This document shows, one piece after another, positions 42,577 through 53,539 of a stretch of DNA of 64,000 nucleotides; position 1 is the first letter of the stretch; each line of letters starts with the position of its first letter. The notes under the pieces are model-generated. The model searched no databases. It saw only the letters and a program-made list of their open reading frames with translations, and was not told the origin of the DNA. The position numbers and the translations under genes are program-made. The stretch covers positions 1 through 64,000 of the forward strand of contig CAZTOW010000018.1 in assembly GCA_964615375.1 (NCBI GenBank), read 5' to 3'. The DNA comes from CAZKWG01 sp964615375 (GTDB lineage Bacteria; Myxococcota_A; UBA796; CAZKWG01).

Positions 42577-45039
42577 TCAACGCTCTACCACGAAGGCGGT
42601 CGGCGTGGACAGGCCCTCCAGGGCCGCGTCCGTGCACGGCGCCCCGTTCACCGTCCCGCAGTCCACCCGGATCCGGCCCTGTCCGCCGTCTCCGCCGGGC
42701 CGGTCGACCGCGTCCTCGCCGTCGCCGCCGGTGGCCCGGATGGCGCCCTCGACCAGGCTCATCGTCTCGGCCTGGATCCACAGGCTCCCGCCCGCCCCGC
42801 CGCCCGCGCCGTAGGTCCAGCTCCCGGACGCCCAGGCGGTGCCGTCCTCGCCGCTGGCCAGGATCGCGCCTTCTCCCTCGGCGACAAGCGCGCCGGCCTC
42901 CAGCAGCAGGACGCCGCCGCCCGCGCCGCCCGGCCCCGAGGCGCCGCCCAGGTTCACCAGCCCGCCGCCGCCGGAGCCCAGGTACAAGGCCGAGAGGCTC
43001 TCGTCGCCGTAGGTCTCGCCCGCCTGGGGCGCCGTGGCCGTGCCGTTCCAGGACACGCCGTCCGTCGCCCCGCCCGCGTGCTCGCCGCCCGCGCCGCCGA
43101 TGTTGCAGCCGCCCCCGCCCAGGTTCGCGGCCCAGGCGCCGTTGGCCTCGTTGTAGCCCTCGGTGCTGGACGCGCCGCCGATGCCCTCGCCCTCCAGGCT
43201 CTCGCCCTGGTAGCCGTCGAGGTTGTAGGAGGCGCCCGTCGCGCCCCCCGCGTAGCCCAGGCCCGCCGCGGAGAGCGCGCCTCCGTCCTCGATGGTCAGC
43301 GTGCCGGTGACGCGCAGGGCCAGCACGCCGCCGGTCTCGCCGTCCCAGGCCGCCGCCGTGAGCGTCGCGCCAGCGCGGATGACCACGTCCTCGTAGACGG
43401 GCACCCGCTGGAGCGACACCTTCCAGCCCGAGAGATCGGCGTCCAGGCCGAGCTCCGGCGCGTCGGCGAGGGTGACGAGCGCACCGTCCACGGCGACGAC
43501 CTCGGCGAGCGCGTAGGCCCCGACCGCCGCGTGCTCGCCCGCGCTCCCCTGGAGCACGAGGATCAGCGCCTCGTCGCCCGCCGCGAGCCCGACCGCCTCC
43601 TCGGCCAGCTCGACCTCGACCCCGTCCAGGCGCGTGACGGAGAAGGCCACGATGTCCGGCTGATCCCGGTCGCAGGACCCATTCGTCGAGAGGTCGCCCC
43701 AGCCGCTCACGTCCAGGTCTCCGCCCTCGCCCAGGCACTCCACCGGGAGGTAGGGCTGGAGCTCCGCCGGGCGCGCCTCGAGCCAGTCGCGGATGCAGGT
43801 GAGCTGCGTCTGGAGCTGCTCCACCGAGTACCCGGCCTTGGGGTCCAGGGCGACATAGGGCTCGACCAGCGCGCCCCAGGCGTCGATCTGCTCGAGGATG
43901 TCCGAGCGCTGCAGCGCGCGCACCGCCCCGCCCAGGGCCTCGTAGAGCTCGCTCTTGCAGGTCTCGTCGTCCCAGCAGCGCCGGATCAGCAGCCCGCCGT
44001 CGAAGTCCTCGGGGACGCGGCCCGAGGTCCCGCAGGAGCCCGCGGAGTAACGCGAGGAGCCGAAGACCGAGTTCATGGACGCCGGGATCAGCGACCATCG
44101 CTCGGCGTCCGCCTGGTGGTACAGGTAGACGTTGCCCATGTAGCCGGCGTAGTGGTCGTAGGCGTCGATCAGGATCTCCGTGGCCATGTGGCCGGAGATC
44201 TCCTCCCAGTCCACGGCGCCCTCGATGGTCTCCCGCCACTCCGCGTCGGGCGTGTCCGTGGCCAGCGCGCACAGCGCCTCGAGGTCGGCGCGCTCGTCCG
44301 CGCTCCCCACCTCGTCCTGCTCCCAGCAGTCGCAGCGCGGGCTGCCGCCGTCGTCGAGGTCACAGGGCCAGGCGATGGAGGAGGACTCATACAGGCTGCC
44401 CTCGTCGTCGTCCGGCCACCAGCGCTTCACCAGCACGTCGTCCTTCTTCTCGACCAGCGTATACAACCCGTAGTCGATGTCGTTGACGCGCAGCCAGGCG
44501 AAGCCCGTGCGCGAGGCCGGCTGGCCCGCGTCGCGGAAGATCCGGTAGGCGATGGCCTCAGAGACGAAGGCCGGGTCCTCCACCTCGCTGACCAGGTCCA
44601 CCGCCTCCAGGTCGTCGTAGCGCTGGCCGTCCACGTAGTGGTCGAAGCTGACGCGGATGCTGGGCTTGCCGGTGATCGGCTGGAAGGAGGACCAGCCCTT
44701 CAGCCGCACGCCCACGGAGAGGCTGGTGGTCCCGTCGGAGAAGGTGCCCTCGACGTAGGTCTTCGGGTCGACCAGCAGGCTGTCCCAGGCGTCGTCGTCC
44801 AGCGTGAGGGAGAGCTGGTGGACGAGGTCATCGCGGAACAGGGACTCGCCGGGCTCGTAGGAGCTGCCGGGGACGAGCTCGATATCCGGCTCGGAGGCAG
44901 TCTCTTCGGCGCTCCCGGTCTCGGGGGAGGGGAGGCCGGTCTCAGCGGAGGGGAGGCCGGGCGTGGTGTCCGGGGCTCCCTTGGGGGCTGGCGCACAGGC
45001 CAGCACCAGGGCGAGGGCTCCAGTCGGTCCGACTACCAG
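42577..45039 (-). CDS. CotH kinase-like lipoprotein
   Basis: Protein of about 820 residues with a lipobox ALVLAC and an ETG-rich linker. Residues about 60-430 follow the CotH kinase fold: VRLKGWSSFQPITGKPSIRV, YGLYTLVEKKDD, DAYDHYAGYMGNVYLY and WSLIPASMNSVFG. The last motif normally carries an Asp metal ligand (IPWxTDQTF-like), here replaced by Asn, so kinase activity is doubtful. The C-terminal 350 residues are a Gly-rich beta-helix-like region. A GTG at 45006 would leave only MLAC as signal; a CTG at 45039 gives a full signal peptide and overlaps the upstream stop (CTGGTAG), so I extend to it. Relatives phosphorylate spore coat proteins or act on secreted substrates. Confidence 0.75.
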   Translation of the reverse strand: MVVGPTGALALVLACAPAPKGAPDTTPGLPSAETGLPSPETGSAEETASEPDIELVPGSSYEPGESLFRDDLVHQLSLTLDDDAWDSLLVDPKTYVEGTFSDGTTSLSVGVRLKGWSSFQPITGKPSIRVSFDHYVDGQRYDDLEAVDLVSEVEDPAFVSEAIAYRIFRDAGQPASRTGFAWLRVNDIDYGLYTLVEKKDDVLVKRWWPDDDEGSLYESSSIAWPCDLDDGGSPRCDCWEQDEVGSADERADLEALCALATDTPDAEWRETIEGAVDWEEISGHMATEILIDAYDHYAGYMGNVYLYHQADAERWSLIPASMNSVFGSSRYSAGSCGTSGRVPEDFDGGLLIRRCWDDETCKSELYEALGGAVRALQRSDILEQIDAWGALVEPYVALDPKAGYSVEQLQTQLTCIRDWLEARPAELQPYLPVECLGEGGDLDVSGWGDLSTNGSCDRDQPDIVAFSVTRLDGVEVELAEEAVGLAAGDEALILVLQGSAGEHAAVGAYALAEVVAVDGALVTLADAPELGLDADLSGWKVSLQRVPVYEDVVIRAGATLTAAAWDGETGGVLALRVTGTLTIEDGGALSAAGLGYAGGATGASYNLDGYQGESLEGEGIGGASSTEGYNEANGAWAANLGGGGCNIGGAGGEHAGGATDGVSWNGTATAPQAGETYGDESLSALYLGSGGGGLVNLGGASGPGGAGGGVLLLEAGALVAEGEGAILASGEDGTAWASGSWTYGAGGGAGGSLWIQAETMSLVEGAIRATGGDGEDAVDRPGGDGGQGRIRVDCGTVNGAPCTDAALEGLSTPTAFVVER

Positions 45040-46802
45040 CTCGCGCCCCCGGCCCCGCCATAAGCCCCCTGATCCGCCACGCTCCCGTCCTCGTCCAGCG
45101 TGCTGGGATCCCCCGCGTCCACCGACGGCGAGCCCTCCCGCAGACTCCAGTCGTCGTTGGTGGGGTCCCCGTCGTCCGTGACCGAGGCGAACATGGGGTC
45201 GGCCGTGATGTTGCCGTTGCTCCCCGTGGGATCCGTGCCTCCGGTGACGCGGCCACCGCCGCAGTCATAGAGGTCGTTGTAGGTCGCGTACAGCGAGGCG
45301 CTGTCGGCCAGGTTCACGCAGGCCCCGGTGTCCGATCCGTACAGGATGCTGTTCTGCATCGTGATCCCGCCGCTGCCGCCCGCGGAGATGAGCCCGCCGG
45401 TGGGCGCGTCGTCCTCGGCCAGCGTGACCTGGGAGAGGCTCAGGCTGCCGTTCTCCAGCCACACGCTGCCGCCCTCGCTGCTGGCGTCGTTCCAGGCCGA
45501 GATGAGGTAGGAGAGCGAGAGCGCGCCCCCGTCCACCGCCATCGCGGCGCCCTCGGTGGCCGTGTTGCCGTAGAGCCAGCTCCGCGTCACCTCCAGCTGG
45601 CTGTTCTCGTCGAGGTAGATGCCGCCGCCGGTGTCCGCGAAATTCGACGAGATGACGCTGTCCGACAGGCTCACCGCCCCGTCCAGCAGGCAGAGCGCGC
45701 CGCCGAAGGAGGCCACGTACCAGGTGTCGTAGCCGGAGGTCGTGGTGGACGCCTCGCTGAGCGTGTTGGCCGTCAGGATGAGGTCGCTGAGCGTGGGGGC
45801 CGCGCCGCTGACGTAGACGCCGCCGCCGCAGTAGGAGGTGGTGTACTCGTTGCAGGTGGTCCGCGAGCCGCAGGAGTAGGAGTAGGTGGAGCTGGCCGTC
45901 TCCCCGGCGCCGCCCGTGACCGTGAACCCGCTCAGCGATGCGTCGGCGCTCTCGGCGGTGGCGAAGGTCACCGCGGGGGTCCCCAGGCCGGTGGCGTCGA
46001 TGATCGTGGTCTCCGCGCCCTGCACGCCCACCACCGAGATGTTCTTGCCCGTGAAGTCGATGGCCTCAGCGTAGGTGCCCGGGAAGACGATCACGCAGAG
46101 ATCGGCGTTGTCGATGCCGTCCTGGATGCTGACCCAGGGGAAGGCCAGCGTGCCCGCCGTCAGCCCGGTCGCGCTGATGTCCACGACCTGAGGCTCGGTG
46201 GCGTCCTCGTCGTCGCAGTCCAGGGGCAGGCTCGCGCCGCTGCAGGCCAGGGAGAGCTCGCCCATGCGGCCGATCCCGTCACCGTCCGCGTCCGGGTAGT
46301 ACCAGTCGCCCTCGGTCGCGCTGTCGTCCACGACGCCGTTGCAGTCGTTGTCGATCTCGTCGCAGACCTCCTCAGCCCCGGGGTTGATGCTGGGGTTGGT
46401 CTCGTCGCAGTCCCCCTCGTGGCTGCCGTAGCCCTCCGGCTGCAGGCAGGCGACCAGGATGGAGTCCGTGCTGCCGTAGTCGTCGCCGTCGACGTCGTAG
46501 TAGTACTGACTCATGGTGTCGCGATCGAGGTAGGAGTCGTCCTCGTCGGTGTAGTCGTTGCAGTCGTTGTCGAGCCCGTCGCAGACCTCGTCCGCGCCCG
46601 GGTTGACGTCCGGGTTGGCGTCGTCGCAGTCCTCCGACGACAGGTAGCCGTCCCCGTCGGCGTCGGTGACCGAGGGCCCGGTCTCCCCCCAGCCGGAGTC
46701 ATCGCCAGACTCGGTCGATCCCGGCCCGGCACCTGGCTTGTCGCCCCCGCAGCCCACGCCGAGCCCCAGCAGCAGCACCAGCTCCCATCGACGAGCGCTC
46801 AT
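45033..46802 (-). CDS. MopE-like, beta-helix lipoprotein (paralogue A)
   Basis: 589-residue lipoprotein: LLLGLGVGC lipobox, short ESGDDSG linker, then MopE-type putative metal-binding repeats (DADGDGYLSSEDCDDANPDVNPGADEVCDGLDNDC and a second copy, described by their DCDD/DNDC cores), then a right-handed beta-helix of about 380 residues with pectate-lyase-like periodicity (WVSIQDGIDNADLCVIVFPG, CGGGVYVSGAAPTLSDLIL). It is closely related over its whole length to the protein at 46943-48622. It may display a calcium-stabilised surface adhesin; no enzymatic residues are evident. The stop overlaps the likely CTG start of the CotH-like gene. Confidence 0.8.
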   Translation of the reverse strand: MSARRWELVLLLGLGVGCGGDKPGAGPGSTESGDDSGWGETGPSVTDADGDGYLSSEDCDDANPDVNPGADEVCDGLDNDCNDYTDEDDSYLDRDTMSQYYYDVDGDDYGSTDSILVACLQPEGYGSHEGDCDETNPSINPGAEEVCDEIDNDCNGVVDDSATEGDWYYPDADGDGIGRMGELSLACSGASLPLDCDDEDATEPQVVDISATGLTAGTLAFPWVSIQDGIDNADLCVIVFPGTYAEAIDFTGKNISVVGVQGAETTIIDATGLGTPAVTFATAESADASLSGFTVTGGAGETASSTYSYSCGSRTTCNEYTTSYCGGGVYVSGAAPTLSDLILTANTLSEASTTTSGYDTWYVASFGGALCLLDGAVSLSDSVISSNFADTGGGIYLDENSQLEVTRSWLYGNTATEGAAMAVDGGALSLSYLISAWNDASSEGGSVWLENGSLSLSQVTLAEDDAPTGGLISAGGSGGITMQNSILYGSDTGACVNLADSASLYATYNDLYDCGGGRVTGGTDPTGSNGNITADPMFASVTDDGDPTNDDWSLREGSPSVDAGDPSTLDEDGSVADQGAYGGAGGASW

Positions 46803-46865
46803 TCACGATCCTCCGCGAGCCACGCAGGTTCTGAGCATACCACAGCGCGCGGGGGAGCGAGAAGG

Positions 46866-46888
46866 AAAAAGGGCCCCGAAGGGCCCCT
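46866..46888 (-). terminator. Intrinsic terminator
   Basis: Read on the minus strand, AGGGGCCC-TTC-GGGGCCCT forms a GC-rich hairpin (seven pairs, one mismatch) followed directly by TTTTT. It lies 55 bases after the stop of the 46943-48622 gene and before the start of the next gene, so it separates the two beta-helix paralogues into different transcripts. Confidence 0.8.
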
Positions 46889-46942
46889 GCGTGACGATGA
46901 CGCGCTCGAGACGTGTCGCATGCGACACGTCGCTACGTTCTG

Positions 46943-48622
<1,680 letters not shown>

Positions 48623-48717
48623 GCGTCACCATGTGTTGAGCGGTTCAGTTGGGGCGCACAATTAACGGAGCGGCCCCCGAACGTCTACAGAGATCTGAGC
48701 GGAAACCCGTTTGAGGC

Positions 48718-49728
48718 TCAATCCCGCCGCGCGCGGAGGGTCGCGGCGTGGCGGGCGGCACCCAGCAGGGCCGTCTCCTGATCCAGCGCCACTCGTAGCG
48801 GGACGCGCTCCAGGATGGGCCTGTAACGCCCCTTGTCCAGGAAGGACTCCAAGAAGGGGCCCGCGCGGAGGAGCTCGAGGTTGCGCGCCGCCACCCCTCC
48901 GGCCACGGTCAGACCCCCGCGCGCCAACGTCAAGAGGGCGAGGTTCCCGGCGACCGCCCCGTAGGCGCTGAAGAACATCCGCATCGCCTCCGCGCAGAGC
49001 GCGTCCATGCTGGCGTTCGCGGCGATCACGGCTGCGGCGTGCTCGCCCTGGCGCTCGGGAGGGATGGCGTCGAGCTCCGCCCGGATCCGCGGGTCCTCGG
49101 CGACGCGCTCGACCTCGCGGAGAAAGCGGTAGATGCTGCCGATCCCGGGGCCGGAGACCACGCGCTCGGCGCTCACCCGGCCCCCGATCTCGGCGCGGAG
49201 GAAGCCGAGGAGCCGGTGCTCCCGCTCGTCGCGCGGGGCGAAGTCCACGTGTCCACCCTCGGATGGCATGGGCACGGGCCCGGCAGGGGCGGGGAGCAGG
49301 GCGGTCATGCCGAGCCCGGTGCCCGCGGCGATCACGGCGTGGGCGGCGCTCGGGTCCTCCTCCCCCTCCTGCAGCGTGACGAGCGCGCTCGGAGGCAGCA
49401 TCGCCACGCCCAGCGCGGTGGCCACCAGGTCGTTGAGCAGGGCCACCGGCCCCAGCCCCAGCGCCCGGGAGAGCGCGTCGCCGTCCACCTCATCCCAGGC
49501 CAGGTTGGGGGTGCGGGTGCGATTGTGGGCCACCGGGCCCGCGATCCCGAAGGCGGCGGCCTCCACCGGCTCGGGGGTGGCGCCCAGGAACGCGCGCAGC
49601 GCCTCGGCCAGGCTCCCGTAGTCCGCGCTGCGCAGGCTCGCCCCGCGCGCCCGCCGGAGCCCCCCGGCGCCGACCTCGAAGAGGGCGAGGTTGGTCTTGG
49701 TCCCGCCGATGTCCCCAGCCAGGATCAT
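48718..49728 (-). CDS. glk: Glucokinase
   Basis: 336-residue glucokinase of the bacterial Glk (non-ROK) family. ATP phosphate loop GDIGGTKTNLALFE at the N-terminus, GIAGPVAHNRT, the LLNDLVATALG sugar-binding block, AAGTGLGMTALLP and SEGGHVDFAPR all match. GVAARNLELL and GAARHA lie near the end. The reaction is glucose plus ATP to glucose-6-phosphate. The ATG overlaps the stop of the upstream membrane protein (ATGA). It closes a three-gene operon with two polytopic membrane proteins, an unusual partnership for a glycolytic kinase. Confidence 0.93.
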   Translation of the reverse strand: MILAGDIGGTKTNLALFEVGAGGLRRARGASLRSADYGSLAEALRAFLGATPEPVEAAAFGIAGPVAHNRTRTPNLAWDEVDGDALSRALGLGPVALLNDLVATALGVAMLPPSALVTLQEGEEDPSAAHAVIAAGTGLGMTALLPAPAGPVPMPSEGGHVDFAPRDEREHRLLGFLRAEIGGRVSAERVVSGPGIGSIYRFLREVERVAEDPRIRAELDAIPPERQGEHAAAVIAANASMDALCAEAMRMFFSAYGAVAGNLALLTLARGGLTVAGGVAARNLELLRAGPFLESFLDKGRYRPILERVPLRVALDQETALLGAARHAATLRARRD

Positions 49729-51686
49729 GGAGCGCTCTCCGTCTTCGCCGCGCCCTCCGCGCCGTCCTCGTCCCCCTCGTCCTCCTCGGGCAGGGGCAGG
49801 AGGTTGCGCAGGCGCGTGTCCCCGGGGGGCACGTTGGCGCGCAGGCCGTGGGTGACCTCGGTGTTGCCGAGCGTCTTCTGATCCTGCTCGAAGCCCTCCT
49901 CCGCGCAGGGGCGCCCCCCGCCCCAGGGGGCGTAGATGTTCACGCGGGCGTCCTCATAGACCGGATCCCCGAGGCCGCGGGTGAGGAGCTGCCGCATCCG
50001 GCGCAGGCGCGCCCGCACGGCGTTGTCGGCGAGGCCGGGCATGTTGGGGGGCGGGTTGAAGGCGTCGCGCTGCAGCACCACGTAACGATAGCCGAGCGCT
50101 CCCACGGCCGCCTTGTCCGCCTCTGTCCAGGTGTCGATCTCGTCTCCCTCGGATCGCGCCAGCGAGAGCAGACCCGCCACGAAGGTGTTGTCCTCCCGGA
50201 GGGCGACGGCCTCCTTCGGCGCGAAGAGCTCGTTGTTCTCCAGCATCCCGCCCAGGATGGGCCGCTCGTGGACCGTCTGCCAGTACAGATGGGCCTGCGT
50301 CCAGGAGAAGGGCAGCTCGATGATCGCCCCGGGCTCGCCCTCGGCCAGGCAGCGGTAGCCCGCGGGCACCGTGGCGTCCCAGGTGGGGAAGGGGGCCAGG
50401 TTCCCCAGGTGCAGGTGCCATCCCCAGGCCGCGACCCCCAGCGTCGCCACCACCGCCTGCATGCGCCGCCCGATCTGCCCCATCCATGTGAGCGCCATGA
50501 CCACGCAGAGCCCGTAGATCAGGTTCGTGTAGACGTAGGCGCGCGAAGGCCACCAGAGGCGGCGGAGGAAGGAGACGTTCTCCACGAGGAACACGTAGGG
50601 CGGGTTGGGGACCCAGGCGTCCCCGATCAGCAGCACCGGCCCCATGGCCAGCACCGTGCAGATCGCCACGATGGCGAAGGCGGGCCCGCGGGCGAGCCGA
50701 CCGGGCCGCAGCAGCGTGGCGACGGCGGCGAGCATGGCGACCCACGAGGTGAAGACCCCCTGCGGCAGGTACTGGAGCTCCTCCGGGTCCGTCCCCGCCA
50801 GGAAGCCCGACATCCCCCGGAGCGGCTGCCAGAGGAAGAGGCCGATGCCCCCGCCCTCCTGGGTCTGCGGCCGGATGGCGCCCTCGCCCCAGCCCGAGAC
50901 GTCCAGGAGTCCGGGCACCTCCCCGGACTGGCTGGCCTGGAGCAGGCTCCAGGTCGCCGGCAGGGTGAGGGCCAGGGAGACCAGCGCGATGAGGGCGTGG
51001 CGGGCCAGGATCTCGTGCCGCCTCCCCGCGCCCTCGGGGGGCGAGGCCACGCGCCAGAGGCCCGCCGCGAGCGCCGCCATGCCGCCGAAGAAGGCGTAGA
51101 ACCAGTACTGGTAGCCCGTCAACGCCAGGAAGACCCCCGCCAGCAGGGGCGCGCGCAGGCCCGGACGGCTGCCCACGCGCCAGAGCTCGCGCAGGAACAG
51201 CGTCGGGAGGAGCAGGATCGCCTGGGTCGGCCGCCCCTCCGCCACCTCGGAGAGCACGAAGGGCGAGAGCGTGACCAGCCCCGCGCCGATCATCGCCGCG
51301 TTCCGGTCCTCGGTGAAGTCCATGGCCAGCCGGTAGAAGGCGAACGCGCTCGCCAGCAGGCCCGCGATGACGAAGAGGTTGTAGCCCAGCACCGACCCCA
51401 GCAGCGCCCGGAAGGGCACCGCCAGGATCGCGTCCAGCACGTTGGCGCCCGTGTGCAGGTAGATGTCCTTGCCGTAGGGGAAGAACATCAGGTCGGAGTG
51501 GCCGAATCCCTCGCCCGTGCGGAGCTGGTGCTCAGCGAACCAGTAGAACCACTGCGTGCCGTAGTGGTCCACGTACTCGATGCCCAGGAAGCGCGTGGCC
51601 AGCGTGGTCAGGGTCCCCAGGAAGAGGGCGGCGACCAGGGCGCCCACCACCAGCGCGCCCAGGCGCGTGTCTCGCTGCTCGCTCAC
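49725..51686 (-). CDS. Polytopic membrane protein, GT-C-like
   Basis: 653-residue integral membrane protein with about ten hydrophobic helices and a periplasmic C-terminal domain of about 230 residues. The first loop holds acidic residues (GIEYVDHYGTQWFYWF) as in GT-C glycosyltransferases. It is a paralogue of the protein at 15047-16978 with shared C-terminal patterns (IIELPFSW, HERPILGGM, LGDPVYEDARVNIYAPW). Both ends overlap neighbours by ATGA, so it is the middle gene of an operon with the membrane protein above and glucokinase below. The substrate is unknown; a lipid-linked sugar donor is the usual case for GT-C enzymes. Confidence 0.75.
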   Translation of the reverse strand: MSEQRDTRLGALVVGALVAALFLGTLTTLATRFLGIEYVDHYGTQWFYWFAEHQLRTGEGFGHSDLMFFPYGKDIYLHTGANVLDAILAVPFRALLGSVLGYNLFVIAGLLASAFAFYRLAMDFTEDRNAAMIGAGLVTLSPFVLSEVAEGRPTQAILLLPTLFLRELWRVGSRPGLRAPLLAGVFLALTGYQYWFYAFFGGMAALAAGLWRVASPPEGAGRRHEILARHALIALVSLALTLPATWSLLQASQSGEVPGLLDVSGWGEGAIRPQTQEGGGIGLFLWQPLRGMSGFLAGTDPEELQYLPQGVFTSWVAMLAAVATLLRPGRLARGPAFAIVAICTVLAMGPVLLIGDAWVPNPPYVFLVENVSFLRRLWWPSRAYVYTNLIYGLCVVMALTWMGQIGRRMQAVVATLGVAAWGWHLHLGNLAPFPTWDATVPAGYRCLAEGEPGAIIELPFSWTQAHLYWQTVHERPILGGMLENNELFAPKEAVALREDNTFVAGLLSLARSEGDEIDTWTEADKAAVGALGYRYVVLQRDAFNPPPNMPGLADNAVRARLRRMRQLLTRGLGDPVYEDARVNIYAPWGGGRPCAEEGFEQDQKTLGNTEVTHGLRANVPPGDTRLRNLLPLPEEDEGDEDGAEGAAKTESAP

Positions 51687-53419
51687 TCGCGACCTCGACG
51701 CCGCACCGGGCCCTCCTGGCCCGGCCGGATGCGCTTGATCAGCTCCTCTTCGGGGGGCTCGGCCCCCTTGAGCTGATCGGGGGTAGGGGGCTGCCCGGCC
51801 ATCAGCCGCTGCCCCGCGCGGGGGAGCAGCTCCGGATGGGCGAGGTAGCCGCGCGGCGTGAGCCAGAGGAAGGTGCAGCCCGGGCCCACCTGCTGCGTCC
51901 AGACCGGCTCCAGCTTGGAGCGATCCATCAGCTCTTCCAGGTTCTTCTGCGAGCGCGGCCAGCGGAAGCGCCAGCCCTGGTCGCGCTCCCCGCAGTGGTA
52001 CTCCGCCAGCGCCTCGACCCGCTGGCTCACCGGCAGGGGCTCGTCGCGCACCGTGTAGAGCCGCACCCGCGTCTCGCCGGAGAGGAAGAGCTCCAGATAG
52101 CCGGGCTCCTCACCATAGGGGGCGAACAGCCCCTGGTCGGCCACCACCGTGCAGCGCTGGGGCGGCGTCTCCTCCCCGCAGGTGGCGTCCACCAGCGCGC
52201 GGATCTCGGTCTCCCCGAAGCCCACCAGCGGGCGGTAGGCGCTGAGCACGTGGGGGTCGATGGGGATCTCCCGGAAGCCCGGGGTGGTGCGGAGCCAGGA
52301 GCCCTGCGCCGGCGGATCCATCCACTGGAAGCCCCAGAAGGGCAGGAAGGCGACCACCGCGAGCCCGCCGCCCGTCACCGGCGCCACCCGCGCGAAGCCC
52401 GCCGCCGCCAGCAGCGCGAGCGCCGGGCACATCAAGGTGTAGTTGTCGAGCCCGGCCTTGGACACGAGCCACAGCCCGAGCGAGATCAGCACCACCCCGC
52501 CGCAGAGGGCGAGCAGGGTGGGCGCCGGATCGGGGAGGCGCGGGACCGTGCGATCCCGCCGCGCCCGGACCAGCGCCAGCCCCCCGGCCACCAGCCCCCC
52601 GAGGGCCACGAGGCCCGGCAGGAAGCCCAGCAGCATCTGGAGCTGCATCCCCAGCTCTGGCAGCAGCGCGTCGTAGCGGTCGCGCGCCATCGCCTTGAGC
52701 TTCAGGTAGTCCCCCAGCACGGCCAGGGGCACCAGCGCCGCCAGCAGCCACAGGACCCCCAGGATCACCAGCGGACGCCGCGATCCCCCGGGGCCCACCC
52801 GCCAGGCCCGCAGCCCCAGCATGAGCGCCAGCGCCCCCACCCACACCAGCCCCGAGGGCCGGAGCGTCAGGGCCAGCGCCCCCAGCGCCCCCACCCCGGC
52901 CAGCGTTCGCCGGCGGGAGAAGCCCGGATCCTCCACCCACACGCTCAGGGCCGCGAGCACCAGCGCCGCCTCCGGCACATGGATCCAGCCCGTGCGCCCC
53001 GAGAGCACGACCCCCGGCATCGCCCCGCAGAGGCCCACCGCCACCAGGGCGCCCAGGTCCCCGCCCAGGTGCCGCCCCAGGCGGCCCACGCCGACGAGCA
53101 GGAGCAGCACCCAGACCACCCCCAACAGCGCGAAGCTGTCCTGGCCCCGCCCGAAGAGCGCGAGCGCCGAAGCCATCAGGAGGTGCAGCCAGCCCGTGGG
53201 CTGCGTGATCGTGTGGGCCCACTCGCCCGCCGTGCCCGGGCTGTGACCCAGGAGCAGATCGAAGGCGTGGGGCACGCCCGCGTAGTACATCCCCAGATCC
53301 CCGGGCACGCGATCATCGGTGATCACGAAGCGAACGTGGGCGTGGACCACGAGCGCGATCAGCGCCCAGGTCAGGGCCCGCGTGGGGTCGATTCGGAAGG
53401 CTGGCCCGGGGGTCTGGAT
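51683..53419 (-). CDS. Polytopic membrane protein, GT39/83-like
   Basis: About 578 residues with roughly ten membrane helices, starting ALTWALIALVVHAHVRFVITDD. The acidic first loop (DDRVPGDLGMYY) and later helices resemble ArnT/PMT-type glycosyltransferases. The C-terminal 200 residues are soluble (FGETEIRALVDATCGEETPP). No ATG, GTG or TTG lies at a suitable position: the frame is open far upstream without homology. An ATC at 53419 with AGGAG six bases before it gives a sensible N-terminus; a CTG a few codons later is the alternative. The stop overlaps the ATG of the next gene. It is the first gene of the glk operon and divergent from the arsenosugar pair. Confidence 0.7.
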   Translation of the reverse strand: MQTPGPAFRIDPTRALTWALIALVVHAHVRFVITDDRVPGDLGMYYAGVPHAFDLLLGHSPGTAGEWAHTITQPTGWLHLLMASALALFGRGQDSFALLGVVWVLLLLVGVGRLGRHLGGDLGALVAVGLCGAMPGVVLSGRTGWIHVPEAALVLAALSVWVEDPGFSRRRTLAGVGALGALALTLRPSGLVWVGALALMLGLRAWRVGPGGSRRPLVILGVLWLLAALVPLAVLGDYLKLKAMARDRYDALLPELGMQLQMLLGFLPGLVALGGLVAGGLALVRARRDRTVPRLPDPAPTLLALCGGVVLISLGLWLVSKAGLDNYTLMCPALALLAAAGFARVAPVTGGGLAVVAFLPFWGFQWMDPPAQGSWLRTTPGFREIPIDPHVLSAYRPLVGFGETEIRALVDATCGEETPPQRCTVVADQGLFAPYGEEPGYLELFLSGETRVRLYTVRDEPLPVSQRVEALAEYHCGERDQGWRFRWPRSQKNLEELMDRSKLEPVWTQQVGPGCTFLWLTPRGYLAHPELLPRAGQRLMAGQPPTPDQLKGAEPPEEELIKRIRPGQEGPVRRRGRE

Positions 53420-53539
53420 GGTGGACTCCTGGCGGTCGGCCTTTGTAGCCGACTCCCGCCCGATCCGCCAGCGAGGCCCCCCACGGGCGCGGGATCGACG
53501 GGCCGGGCCGGGCGGGGTAGCCTGCCCTCGGAGGTCCGC

